This document shows, in pieces, positions 1-7,904 of a stretch of DNA of 10,001 nucleotides. A program made the translations under genes and the position numbers. A model generated the notes under the pieces. It searched no databases, was not told the origin of the DNA, and saw only the letters and a program-made list of their open reading frames with translations. Source of the stretch: an uncultured Collinsella sp. (GTDB lineage: Bacteria; Actinomycetota; Coriobacteriia; Coriobacteriales; Coriobacteriaceae); NCBI GenBank assembly GCA_900550825.1, contig URTZ01000061.1:1-10001 (forward strand), in the 5' to 3' direction. How positions within the stretch are numbered: position 1 is the stretch's first letter; each line of letters begins with the position of its first letter.

Positions 1-63
1 CATAGCCATCCCGTGTATCAATCAAAAACGTTTTCCACTAACAGTATACCGAATATATACGAA

Positions 64-1311
64 CTACCGTTCGTTAATATAGGTACGGTGCGGAAACTCC
101 AGACCAGGGAACAGCTTGCTCGTCAGTTCGCAGAAATAACCGTCCGTCATGCTCGTGATATAATCCACCACGGCTTGATCCTTGTCGTCCTGCCAGGCAT
201 AGGTGCGATCATAGTAGGAAAGCTGCTGCTCAATGCGCGAAATATGGTGCTTAAAGATGTAAGAGGACTCGTCGCCACTGTTTAGATCCCGCAGGCAACG
301 GTCGTAGAGCTTTACGAACGCCTCGCGCAGCTCCGCCTCGGAATCGCCTTCGATACCGCCCTTGCTATAGATCTTCTCGTAGTTCTCGCGCTTGGCTCGG
401 CGAATTTCCTCAAACAGGTCCTCGCTCATCTCGATGCGCGGCTTACCATAGCTGTGCTCAACGATATCGATGGAAGCGTGCGTGAGGATCCAACTGTTGT
501 AGGCACCGCCCCGGCCATCATCAAAAGCGTCGGGCGAAAGCAGGCCCGCCGCGATCGCATCCTGACGGTCACGACCGACGTAGGCAAGAATATCCGAGAT
601 GCGAACGACGCAGCCCTCGAGCGTCATGGGACGCAGATGCTCAATTGCGCTATAGCCCGTGGCAATGCAATCCTCAACCGTCTGGTCAAACTGGTCAAAG
701 GAGCCCATGTCCGAGAGCTCAAACACACGCTGCTCGTACTCGCCGTTATGGCATAGCACGCCGTCGAGCGTCTGGAGCGACACGTTGCGGCCATACAACG
801 CGTCGAGCACGCGAACCGACTGCACGTTATGGAAAAAATAACGCCCCGTACGCTCATGATAGATATCGTTGAGGAAGCGCTCGCCGGCATGGCCGAAAGG
901 CGTGTGTCCCAAGTCGTGACCCAGGCCAATCGCCTCGATCAGATCGCAGTTGAGCCCCAGGGCGCGACCGATATCGCGCGCAATGCGGGAGACAAGCTGT
1001 ACGTGCAAACCGCGGCGTGAAAGATCATCATTGCTACGGAAGCTAAAGACCTGCGTTTTGCCTGCATAACGGGTGTACGCCGGAAGATGAAGTATCTTTT
1101 CGGTATCGCGCATAAACGCCGGACGCATAAGCGTGCCTTTGTCGGCGGCGCGATCAATACGACGAATGACCTGATCATCGTTGCAACGATACGGGTTGAC
1201 ATAGCCCGAAGCACGATCGGCGGCAATGCGCTCGACAAGCTCGGGCGACAACGCCGAGGGAATACGGTCCATGCGCGCCTTAATGACGGCCGTTTCTTGA
1301 TTAGATTCCAT
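64..1311 (-). CDS. dgt: HD-domain deoxynucleoside triphosphate triphosphohydrolase (dGTPase-like)
   Basis: A 415-residue cytoplasmic protein of the dGTPase family, which hydrolyses dNTPs to the deoxynucleoside and triphosphate and so helps control dNTP pools. The HD metal-binding set is visible: H103, the H132-D133 pair inside GHDLGHTPFGHAGE (131-144), and D240 in RISDILAYVGRD. The FFHNVQSVRVLD block (159-170) and the C-terminal VVDYITSMTDGY block (381-392) are also typical of the family. An in-frame TTG at 1338 would add nine residues, but the ATG at 1311 is preferred because AAGGAG (1318-1323) sits six bases upstream. The gene lies 31 bp after the prepilin peptidase and is probably cotranscribed with it. 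In related bacteria dgt often precedes dnaG and rpoD, but the window ends before that can be tested. The true substrate (dGTP or several dNTPs) cannot be read from sequence. Confidence 0.93.
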   Translation of the reverse strand: MESNQETAVIKARMDRIPSALSPELVERIAADRASGYVNPYRCNDDQVIRRIDRAADKGTLMRPAFMRDTEKILHLPAYTRYAGKTQVFSFRSNDDLSRRGLHVQLVSRIARDIGRALGLNCDLIEAIGLGHDLGHTPFGHAGERFLNDIYHERTGRYFFHNVQSVRVLDALYGRNVSLQTLDGVLCHNGEYEQRVFELSDMGSFDQFDQTVEDCIATGYSAIEHLRPMTLEGCVVRISDILAYVGRDRQDAIAAGLLSPDAFDDGRGGAYNSWILTHASIDIVEHSYGKPRIEMSEDLFEEIRRAKRENYEKIYSKGGIEGDSEAELREAFVKLYDRCLRDLNSGDESSYIFKHHISRIEQQLSYYDRTYAWQDDKDQAVVDYITSMTDGYFCELTSKLFPGLEFPHRTYINER

Positions 1312-1342
1312 GGCATGCTCCTTAAAAAGGATGCGCAATCGG

Positions 1343-1765
1343 TTACAAAGTGCAGCCCACGACCTCGATTATGGCAAATATAGGCACCAAAAACGGCAGC
1401 AAAGGCAGGGAGCGCGATTTTGCAATGAGACAAGCGGCGGCAAGGGTCAGGAGCCCAACCGCAAATGCGACGACACCACCCAGGGGATCGAGGGTACAAA
1501 GGGCAAAGAGCGCCTTGGCGTCCCCCATGCCAATGCCAGGGGCGTGGCGAACACGACGCCAGAGCGACTCAGTAAGCACAAGGGCAAGGTAGACGATAAC
1601 CGCAAGACCAGCGTGGTCAAGGGCTGTGTTAACGCCCCTGTCGAGCCAAACGCCTGCAAGCGCAGCCACGGCACACGCGCCGGCAAGCTGATTGGGAAAC
1701 CGTCGCTCACGGGCATCAATCGCCGCGCCGGCAAAGATGCAAATCCAAAACGGGATATAGAACAT
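1343..1765 (-). CDS. Short A24-family prepilin peptidase (type IV leader peptidase)
   Basis: A 140-residue, mostly hydrophobic protein with the two catalytic aspartates of A24 aspartic peptidases: D17 in AAIDARERRFPN, at the end of the first membrane segment, and D82 in GIGMGDAKALFAL. Such enzymes cut the leader of type IV pilin-like proteins at the inner face of the membrane. The length matches the compact TadV/CpaA-like form, which lacks the N-terminal cysteine-containing methyltransferase domain of PilD. About five or six membrane segments can be drawn (around 1-15, 26-40, 52-67, 84-115 and 120-137). The ATG at 1765 is chosen because a near-perfect Shine-Dalgarno AAGGAGGT (1771-1778) lies five bases upstream; the open frame extends further to 1810, but that part lies in the terminator hairpin. 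No pilin or secretion ATPase gene is present in the window, so its substrate is unknown. Confidence 0.88.
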   Translation of the reverse strand: MFYIPFWICIFAGAAIDARERRFPNQLAGACAVAALAGVWLDRGVNTALDHAGLAVIVYLALVLTESLWRRVRHAPGIGMGDAKALFALCTLDPLGGVVAFAVGLLTLAAACLIAKSRSLPLLPFLVPIFAIIEVVGCTL

Positions 1766-1797
1766 CGAACACCTCCTTGGGCAGCAGCTCAAACGCA

Positions 1798-1838
1798 AAA
1801 ACCACCACAAAGGTGCCTGTCCCCTTTGTGGTGGTTTT
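1798..1838 (-). terminator. Hairpin terminator after the glycosyltransferase (bidirectional shape)
   Basis: A 15-bp perfect stem pairs 1798-1812 with 1824-1838 around an 11-base loop. The core arms read ACCACCACAAAG and CTTTGTGGTGGT, flanked by A and T runs, so it can act on either strand. It starts nine bases after the stop of the minus-strand glycosyltransferase. The same stem core recurs at 9440-9480. Confidence 0.88.
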
Positions 1839-1846
1839 GATCATGG

Positions 1847-3142
1847 TTATTTGGCGCCTTGCATGACCTCGTCGAGGGTAACACTCACGGCGTGCTGCGT
1901 CGGCACCCAGTCAACCTTCAAGAACAGAGCAGCCACCGTAATGGGGATATAACTGAACATAAAGATCGGGAAGGTAAACAGGTTAGTCACAAGACGCCAC
2001 TTTTGCGCGCAGTGAATATGCTTGTACTCAAAGATGGTCGTGAGCAGTGCCAGGATAAAGAACGTCTGATACATCATGGCGAAGGTCATAATGAGCGAAG
2101 CGGCGCACGCCTGCATCTCGACTTCGGTAGCCAAGAAACCATGCGAAAGACCGCCCACGATCAGGAACGTCGCGTTGGCGAGCATGGAGATCAGGGACAG
2201 CAGCATGCCCGGAGCGATGGTCATAAACATGTCGTAGGCGGCAAAGCGATGATAGCGGAACGTCGATTTGACAAGATGCTTGCCATAGGTAAAAAAGACC
2301 TGGTAGAAGCCCTTGGTCCAACGCATGCGCTGTTTCCAGGACGCCTTAAACGTCACGGGCTGTTCGTCAAAGAACTCCGCCGGTGCATAGCCAATGCGAA
2401 TGCCGTGGATGGCGCAGAACGTGGTGAACTGAATATCCTCGGTCAGCGTATGGAACTGCCAACCGTGCATGCCCTCGATAACACTGGCGGAGATGAGGTA
2501 GCCCGAACCTGAGACGGCGCAAGACGTCTTGCAGATGTTGCGCGCGTTGTTGAGAAAGCGCGCCTCGCGCAGATACCACGTAGCATTAGCCGCCGAGATC
2601 CACGAGCTGCCGAAGTTCTTGGAGTTACGATAGCTCGTGACCACATGAAAGCCCTGGTCAAAAGCATCGTTCATCTTGGATACGTAATCGCGGGAGATAA
2701 CGTTATCGGCATCGAAGATAAAGTAGCCCTCAAACGTGTCGGGATACTCGTTGAGAATGCGGTCGAAGCCAAAGTCCATGACCCAGCTCTTGCCCTTGCG
2801 GGCCAGGTCATTGCGCTCGTAAACAATGGCACCGGCCTCGCGCGCGAGCTGCGCCGTGTTGTCGGTGCAGGCATCGGCGACCACGAAGACCTCGATAAGC
2901 TCGGACGGATAGTCCTGGTCCTTGATGGAGCGTACGAGATTGGCAATTACGGCTTCCTCGTTATGCGCAGCAATGAAGAAGGCATAGCGGTGAAGTTTTT
3001 TGGCCTTGGGAGGCGCGACCTCGCCACGAAGAGCGCCAATGACAAAGAAGACCACCTGGTACAGAAAACAGACCGTGAGCAGCGTGACGACAATCTGGTT
3101 GAAGATCACGATGGGTGTGTTGGTTTGTAAAAAGGCGAGCAT
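1847..3142 (-). CDS. Membrane-bound processive-type glycosyltransferase, family 2
   Basis: A 431-residue integral membrane glycosyltransferase of family GT2. After an N-terminal membrane segment (about 12-38) comes the cytoplasmic GT-A domain: IAAHNEE (57-63), VVADACTDNT (87-96), the metal-binding DAD (144-146), the TED motif (234-236) and QRMRW (271-275). The last is the Q-x-x-R-W signature of processive enzymes such as cellulose, hyaluronan and poly-N-acetylglucosamine synthases. Further membrane segments lie near 304-330, 345-370 and 386-408. There is no PilZ domain. The most likely role is making or transferring an envelope polysaccharide from a nucleotide sugar, but neither sugar nor acceptor can be inferred and no export or sugar-modifying genes flank it. 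The ATG at 3142 has GGGAG (3148-3152) five bases upstream. It begins 82 bp after rluD and ends at a strong terminator, so it is probably its own transcription unit. Confidence 0.87.
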   Translation of the reverse strand: MLAFLQTNTPIVIFNQIVVTLLTVCFLYQVVFFVIGALRGEVAPPKAKKLHRYAFFIAAHNEEAVIANLVRSIKDQDYPSELIEVFVVADACTDNTAQLAREAGAIVYERNDLARKGKSWVMDFGFDRILNEYPDTFEGYFIFDADNVISRDYVSKMNDAFDQGFHVVTSYRNSKNFGSSWISAANATWYLREARFLNNARNICKTSCAVSGSGYLISASVIEGMHGWQFHTLTEDIQFTTFCAIHGIRIGYAPAEFFDEQPVTFKASWKQRMRWTKGFYQVFFTYGKHLVKSTFRYHRFAAYDMFMTIAPGMLLSLISMLANATFLIVGGLSHGFLATEVEMQACAASLIMTFAMMYQTFFILALLTTIFEYKHIHCAQKWRLVTNLFTFPIFMFSYIPITVAALFLKVDWVPTQHAVSVTLDEVMQGAK

Positions 3143-3177
3143 GCAGGCTCCCGAGAACGCGTTACGTAAACAACCGT

Positions 3178-3206
3178 ATATCTTACCGCAGGCTTACCGA
3201 GTTCAA
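3178..3206 (-). promoter_or_regulatory. Candidate promoter for the glycosyltransferase gene
   Basis: On the minus strand a TTGAAC -35-like hexamer (3201-3206) is followed after 17 bases by AGATAT (3178-3183), or after 15 bases by TAAGAT (3180-3185). It lies 36 bp upstream of the start codon in the only gap between rluD and this gene. The match is moderate and no transcript data support it. Confidence 0.35.
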
Positions 3207-3224
3207 GAAACCACCTAATACTGG

Positions 3225-4238
3225 CTAGGCTTCGAGAAGACCGAGCTGCGGAACGATTTCGTCGCCGGCAGCGGTGCGGCCAAGCGAGCGCGGGGCCAGG
3301 TCGTCAAGAACCGCAGCGAGATCCCACGGCAGCTCGTCGCGGCACTCAATGCGATCCCCCGTCACGGGATGGTCGAACGCCACGCGCCAGGAATGAAGGA
3401 ACTGCCTGGTCAGGCCCTGGTCGGCGCGCGCATCGCACTTGCCGTAGAGTGGATCGCCCACGCAGGCGTGGTTGATATGACGCATATGCACGCGAATCTG
3501 GTGCGTGCGACCGGTAAACAGATGGCACTCAACGAGCGTATAACCATCGTCAAAGCGCGTGGAATCAAAGCGCTCGAGGACTTTAAAGGTCGTAATGGCC
3601 TGACGGGAAAAGGGGTCGTCCGAAACCGCCATCTTGACGCGGTCGCGCGTAGAACGGGCGATACCGGTATTGATGGTGCCCTCGTCCATGGCGATGTGCC
3701 CGTGGACAAGCGTGATATAGCGGCGGTCGAGCGTACGCGTGCGAATGAGATTTTGAAGCGCGCGCTGCGTGTCGTCGTCCTTTGCCGCAAGCATGAGACC
3801 CGAGGTATCGCGATCCAAACGATGCACGATCCCAGGGCGGTCCTCACCCTGCACGGTACCAAGATGGTCGATGCCACAGTGGTAGACCAGAGCGTTCGCA
3901 AGGGTGCCGCTCTCGTGGCCATGGGCGGGATGGCACACCAGGCCCCGCTGCTTGGAGAGCACGATAAGGTAGTCGTCCTCGTAGCGGATATCGAGGGGAA
4001 TGGCCTCGGGAATCACATCGGTCGGGTCGTGCGGCTCGGGCAAGTCGACCGAGATGCGATCGCCGGCGCGTACGGCGTACTTTTTAGAGAGACAAATCTC
4101 ACCGTTGACGGCAACGGCGCCTCCCTCGATCAGATGCGCGCAGGCAGAGCGCGTGGGGCAGCCGTCGTTGGCACCCAGAAAGGCGTCGAGACGCTGGCCA
4201 GAGCAATCGTCGGCAACAAGAATATGGATGTCGGCCAT
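3225..4238 (-). CDS. rluD: RluA-family 23S rRNA pseudouridine synthase, RluD-like
   Basis: A 337-residue pseudouridine synthase that isomerises uridine in RNA; the S4-containing members usually act on large-subunit rRNA. An N-terminal S4 RNA-binding domain (about 14-66, RLDAFLG through AGDRISVDL) precedes the catalytic domain. The catalytic motif is GIVHRLDRDTSGLML (136-150), with D142 as the expected nucleophile. The later motif FTGRTHQIRVHMRH is also characteristic. Length and domain order match RluD and Bacillus YlyB. The ATG at 4238 overlaps the lspA stop (TAATG), with AAAGGA (4249-4254) inside lspA as ribosome binding site, which suggests translational coupling. The lspA–rluD neighbourhood is common in Gram-positive bacteria. 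The exact target position in rRNA is not deducible from sequence, so the symbol denotes the family type. Confidence 0.92.
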   Translation of the reverse strand: MADIHILVADDCSGQRLDAFLGANDGCPTRSACAHLIEGGAVAVNGEICLSKKYAVRAGDRISVDLPEPHDPTDVIPEAIPLDIRYEDDYLIVLSKQRGLVCHPAHGHESGTLANALVYHCGIDHLGTVQGEDRPGIVHRLDRDTSGLMLAAKDDDTQRALQNLIRTRTLDRRYITLVHGHIAMDEGTINTGIARSTRDRVKMAVSDDPFSRQAITTFKVLERFDSTRFDDGYTLVECHLFTGRTHQIRVHMRHINHACVGDPLYGKCDARADQGLTRQFLHSWRVAFDHPVTGDRIECRDELPWDLAAVLDDLAPRSLGRTAAGDEIVPQLGLLEA

Positions 4239-4837
4239 TAACGCTCATTCCTTTCGCGAATCTTGCGGGCACGCTCCCCACGCTGCTTGGCTTTGCGCTT
4301 GGCGCGGGCCTCATCACGGGCATTGAGCTCGGCAGTCGCATCGACTTCGCGGGCCGCAGGGCTCAAGAACATGTAGCCGATGAGGGCAAGCACAACGCCT
4401 ACGGTGATGCCGATATCGGCCACGTTAAAGACGGGAAAGTCGATGAAGGTGGTGGCAATAAAATCGGTCACGAAGCCAAAGGCCAAACGATCGATAGCGT
4501 TGCCGATAGCACCGCCCGCAACCATCGCCATGCCCACAACCTCAAGATGGGCGAGCTGGGGTGCACGAACGAGGTACACGGCAATAGCGACAATGACCGC
4601 CAGCGCCAGCACGGCAAATGCGATGCCATGCCCCTCGCCCATGCTAAAGGCAGCGCCGATATTGCGGACAAACAGGAAGTCGATCACGCCGGGTATGACG
4701 GTCACATGCAGTGCATCGCCCACGGCACGAACCGCAAGCTTGGTCAACTGGTCAACAAGCAGCACAACCAGCGCCACCCCACCAGCAACACCCAACCGCC
4801 AACGCAAAGGCGGCGTCATACCCCCAGCACGACCCAA
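4238..4837 (-). CDS. lspA: Lipoprotein signal peptidase (signal peptidase II)
   Basis: A 199-residue membrane aspartic protease that removes signal peptides from diacylglyceryl-modified prolipoproteins. Four membrane segments fit the family (about 16-38, 70-90, 98-115, 136-158). Conserved blocks are VDQLTK (28-33), FVRNIGAAFS (56-65), GNAIDRLAFGFVTDFI (112-127) and FNVADIGITVG (137-147). D125 and D141 are the expected catalytic pair. The family's usual Asn-Thr-Gly-Ala is Asn-Ile-Gly-Ala here. After residue 160 comes a basic, Arg/Lys-rich tail of about 40 residues beyond the usual end. The start is set at a TTG (4837) because AGGGGA lies five bases upstream; the ATG at 4819 has its G-run too close to serve as a ribosome binding site, but remains an alternative. 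A TATAAG -10-like hexamer (4890-4895, minus strand) lies between the ileS terminator and this gene, without a clear -35. Confidence 0.92.
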   Translation of the reverse strand: MGRAGGMTPPLRWRLGVAGGVALVVLLVDQLTKLAVRAVGDALHVTVIPGVIDFLFVRNIGAAFSMGEGHGIAFAVLALAVIVAIAVYLVRAPQLAHLEVVGMAMVAGGAIGNAIDRLAFGFVTDFIATTFIDFPVFNVADIGITVGVVLALIGYMFLSPAAREVDATAELNARDEARAKRKAKQRGERARKIRERNER

Positions 4838-4950
4838 ATCAATCCCCTACCCTCAAGAACATCGAATTCCGTTTAACGCAATTAACCATCTTATATTGCC
4901 ACACGCAGAGCGCACGACATATCCACCAACACAAGCGAAATAACCAGCAT

Positions 4951-4989
4951 AAAAAGAAAGCGGCATTCCGAAAAACAGAATGCCGCTTT
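4951..4989 (-). terminator. Rho-independent terminator after ileS
   Basis: A perfect 12-bp stem pairs 4957-4968 with 4978-4989 (arms AAAGCGGCATTC and GAATGCCGCTTT) around a nine-base A-rich loop. On the minus strand it is followed by CTTTTT (4951-4956). It lies about 70 bases after the ileS stop and separates ileS from lspA. Confidence 0.9.
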
Positions 4990-5059
4990 TATTCAGCGGA
5001 GCAAATGGGCCGAAGGCGCCCAAATTCTACCTATAACTAAAATGCCGAGTTACCGTGCC

Positions 5060-7861
5060 TTAAAGGGCATTCGCACACCTCTCGCAGATGTGAGCATGGC
5101 CGTTGTACTTGCCGACGGTGGTGCGGTAGTTCCAGCAACGGTCGCAGCACTCGCCCTCGGCAGCCTCGATGGCAACGGAAAGCTCCTCGCCCTGGGTCAG
5201 CTCAACATCGGAGACGATGTAGAACTCAGCCAGGTCGACCGCCTTGTCGCCGGTCAGCAGCGCGTACATCTCGGCGGGAACGACCGCCTTGATGCGGACC
5301 TGCTGACTCTTGGTGAAGGTGCCGGCGGAGCGGGCATCCTCAAGGGCCTTGGTCACGGCGCTACGGAGCTCGAGTGAAGCCTCGAGCACGCCCTCAAACT
5401 CATTGGCCTCGTCGAACGTGATGGGCGACTTGTACCAATCGAGCAGCGCGGCGTACTTCTGGTGATCGACGCAGCCGGCGGGCGCATAGGCCATGGCCTC
5501 GTCAACCGTGTAGGACAGGATCGGCTGAAGGTCGCGCATGAGCATCGAGAAGAGCTCGGCCAGCACGGTCTGGGCGCTGCGGCGCTCGAGCGAGCCGGGC
5601 TTCTCACAGTACAGACGGTCCTTCAGGGCGTCGAGGTACACGTTGGAGAGCTCGGTAACCACGAAGTCGTAGAGCGCACGGTAAGCGCGCGGGAACTCGT
5701 AGCAAGAGTAAGCGTCGTCGACCTCGGCCTGGACCTGGGTCAGACGGGCAACCATGAGCTTGTCGAGCGGCAACAGGTCGGCAAAGGCGACGCCGTCGGT
5801 CTCGGGCTCAAACTGACCCTCGAGCTCGGAGAGCAGGAAGCGCAGCGTGTTGCGGAAACGACGGTAGGCATCGGACGTACGAGCGAGGATCTCGTGGTCG
5901 ATGGAAACGTCGGAGCTGGTATCGACAGATGCAACCCACAGACGGATGATGTCGGCACCCATCTCGTCACAGACCTTGTTGGGGTCGATGACGTTACCGA
6001 GCGACTTGGACATCTTGCGGCCCTGGCCATCGAGCGTGAAGCCCTGCGAGACGACCGCCTTGTACGGAGCATGGCCGTTGGCACCCACCGAGGTGAGCAG
6101 CGAGCTCTGGAACCAACCGCGATGCTGGTCGGAGCCCTCGAGATACACGTCAGCCGGGTACTCAAGCTCGGGTCGATACTCGCAGACGGCCTTCCAGGAC
6201 ACGCCGGAGTCCCACCACACGTCGAGAATGTCCTTATCAGCCTTGAGGTGATGGCCGCCACACTTGGGGCAAACGCAAGCCTCGCCCAGGTAACTCTCGG
6301 GAGCGTCGGTGAACCAGGCGTCGGAGCCCTTCTCGTGGAAGAGCTTGATGACGGCGTCGAGCGTGGCGTCGTTCATGACCTTCTCGCCGCAGTCGGCGCA
6401 AGTGTAGCTGGGGATAGGCACGCCCCAGTTGCGCTGACGGCTGATGCACCAGTCGGGACGCTGCTCGACCATGGCGCCGATGCGGTTGGCGGCGTGAGCC
6501 GGATACCACTTGACGTTCTCGCGGACCTCTTTGCCAGCCTGCTCGCGCAGACCGGTCTTGTCCATCGAGACGAACCACTGGTCGGTAGCACGGAAGAGCA
6601 CCGGGTGCTTGCAGCGCCAGCAGTGCGGATAGCTGTGCGTGATCTTCTTCTCGAGGACCAGGGTGCCGCGCTCGCGCAGGAACTCGATGATGTGCGGGTT
6701 GGCCTCGTCGGTATCCATGCCGCTGAAGGGGCCGCCAGTGCCAAACTCCTCGCCGGTGTAGAACTTGCCGTCGTCATCGACCGGCATGCAAATGTCGGTG
6801 ATGCCCTCCTTGAGGCAGGCGAAGTAGTCGTCGACGCCGTGACCGGGCGAGTTGTGGACGATACCGGTACCGTCATCGATACCGACGTAATCGGCCAACA
6901 GCGCAACGCCCTCGACACCGTCAAAGATCGGCTGCTTATAGTGAATGTGATGGAAGGTCTCGGCGGGAACCACATAGGGCTTGCCGTCGACCACAACCGG
7001 GGTGTACTCCCAGCCAAACTCCTCGCAGCACTTGGGAGCCAGGTCCTCGAGCATGACCTCGGCGCGGCCGTCGTGCTCAACGGCGACGTAGGCGGCACCG
7101 GGCTTGAGAGAAACTGCCTGGTCGGAGGGGATGGTCCACGGCGTGGTCGTCCAGATGATAAAGTCAACCGGGCCGTCGAAGTTCTCGAGGCCGGCGGGCT
7201 TGGAGGTCATCTCAAAGCGCACGAAGATGGACGGGCTCGTCTCGTCGGAGTACTCAATCTCGGCCTCAGCAAGTGCGGTGTGGCAGTGCTTGCACCAGTG
7301 AACCGGCTTGTGGCCGCGATAGATCATGCCCTTGTCGAACATGGCCTTGAAAACCTCGATGTCGGCGGCGTCATGCTGGTGATAGAGCGTCAGATAGGGG
7401 TTGTCCCAATCGCCGAGCACGCCCAGGCGACGGAAGCCGGCCTTCTGCAGCTCGATGTTCTCGACAGCGAACTTATTGCAAAGCTCACGGATCTTAGCCG
7501 TGGAGGTCTGGTTGAACTTCTCGGTGCCGAGCTTCTCCTCGACCTTATGCTCGATCGGCTGGCCATGGCAGTCCCAACCGGGAACATAGGGAACCTCATA
7601 GCCCTGCATCATCCAGTAGCGGTTGATCATGTCCTTGGAGATCTTGTTCATGGCATGGCCGATGTGAATCGGGCCGTTGGCGTACGGAGGACCGTCGTGC
7701 AGCACGAACTTCTTGTGACCCTCGTTCTTCTTCAGAACCTGCTCGTAGACCTTGTTGTCCTGCCAGTCCTTGAGTCGCTTGGGCTCGGACTTGGAAAGAC
7801 CGGCACGCATGGGAAAACCGGTCTTGGGCAGATTCATCGTCTGCTTGTACTCGTTTGCCAC
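5060..7861 (-). CDS. ileS: Isoleucyl-tRNA synthetase
   Basis: A 933-residue class I aminoacyl-tRNA synthetase that charges tRNA-Ile and edits valine. The catalytic domain has HIGH (66-69, in PPYANGPIHIGHAMNKI) and KMSKS (616-620). The CP1 editing domain shows the threonine-rich WTTTPWTIP (237-245) and the HGVDDY block (341-346). An internal cysteine cluster (C488, C491, C531, C534) and the C-terminal CDRC...CERC zinc site (C906, C909, C926, C929) mark the usual bacterial type. GWDCHGQPIE has Gln where Leu is commonest, and the editing loop reads GIVHNSPGHG instead of the commoner VHTAPGHG. The start is GTG at 7861, the only in-frame start with a good ribosome binding site (AAAGGGG four bases upstream). 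The gene is preceded by an isoleucine T-box leader and followed by a terminator, so it forms a single-gene unit. Confidence 0.98.
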   Translation of the reverse strand: MANEYKQTMNLPKTGFPMRAGLSKSEPKRLKDWQDNKVYEQVLKKNEGHKKFVLHDGPPYANGPIHIGHAMNKISKDMINRYWMMQGYEVPYVPGWDCHGQPIEHKVEEKLGTEKFNQTSTAKIRELCNKFAVENIELQKAGFRRLGVLGDWDNPYLTLYHQHDAADIEVFKAMFDKGMIYRGHKPVHWCKHCHTALAEAEIEYSDETSPSIFVRFEMTSKPAGLENFDGPVDFIIWTTTPWTIPSDQAVSLKPGAAYVAVEHDGRAEVMLEDLAPKCCEEFGWEYTPVVVDGKPYVVPAETFHHIHYKQPIFDGVEGVALLADYVGIDDGTGIVHNSPGHGVDDYFACLKEGITDICMPVDDDGKFYTGEEFGTGGPFSGMDTDEANPHIIEFLRERGTLVLEKKITHSYPHCWRCKHPVLFRATDQWFVSMDKTGLREQAGKEVRENVKWYPAHAANRIGAMVEQRPDWCISRQRNWGVPIPSYTCADCGEKVMNDATLDAVIKLFHEKGSDAWFTDAPESYLGEACVCPKCGGHHLKADKDILDVWWDSGVSWKAVCEYRPELEYPADVYLEGSDQHRGWFQSSLLTSVGANGHAPYKAVVSQGFTLDGQGRKMSKSLGNVIDPNKVCDEMGADIIRLWVASVDTSSDVSIDHEILARTSDAYRRFRNTLRFLLSELEGQFEPETDGVAFADLLPLDKLMVARLTQVQAEVDDAYSCYEFPRAYRALYDFVVTELSNVYLDALKDRLYCEKPGSLERRSAQTVLAELFSMLMRDLQPILSYTVDEAMAYAPAGCVDHQKYAALLDWYKSPITFDEANEFEGVLEASLELRSAVTKALEDARSAGTFTKSQQVRIKAVVPAEMYALLTGDKAVDLAEFYIVSDVELTQGEELSVAIEAAEGECCDRCWNYRTTVGKYNGHAHICERCANAL

Positions 7862-7880
7862 GGTACCCCTTTCATGTCAT

Positions 7881-7901
7881 GGGCGCACACGCCCGTTGGG
7901 C
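7881..7901 (-). other. Two mutually exclusive small hairpins ahead of the ileS ribosome binding site
   Basis: On the minus strand GCCC (7898-7901) can pair with GGGC (7891-7894), or GGGCG (7890-7894) can pair with CGCCC (7881-7885) around a UGUG loop. They share the same bases, so only one can form. They lie between the T-box terminator and the AAAGGGG ribosome binding site. Whether they matter is unknown. Confidence 0.4.
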
Positions 7902-7904
7902 ACC

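Noticed and set aside
1..9. Possible start codons (ATG GCT ATG on the minus strand) for a gene after dgt, perhaps dnaG
   Set aside because: Only nine bases are available, the upstream G-run is too close for a good ribosome binding site, and no protein sequence can be read.
59..74. Six-base hairpin ACGAAC/GTTCGT across the dgt stop codon
   Set aside because: Short stem and no T-run on the minus strand, so it is not supported as a terminator.
3369..4241. A 290-codon open frame on the plus strand opposite rluD
   Set aside because: It mirrors the codon structure of rluD, shows no domain features and has no plausible ribosome binding site.
4860..4950. Full promoter for lspA
   Set aside because: TATAAG at 4890-4895 is a fair -10, but no acceptable -35 lies at the right distance, so it is mentioned only within the lspA entry.
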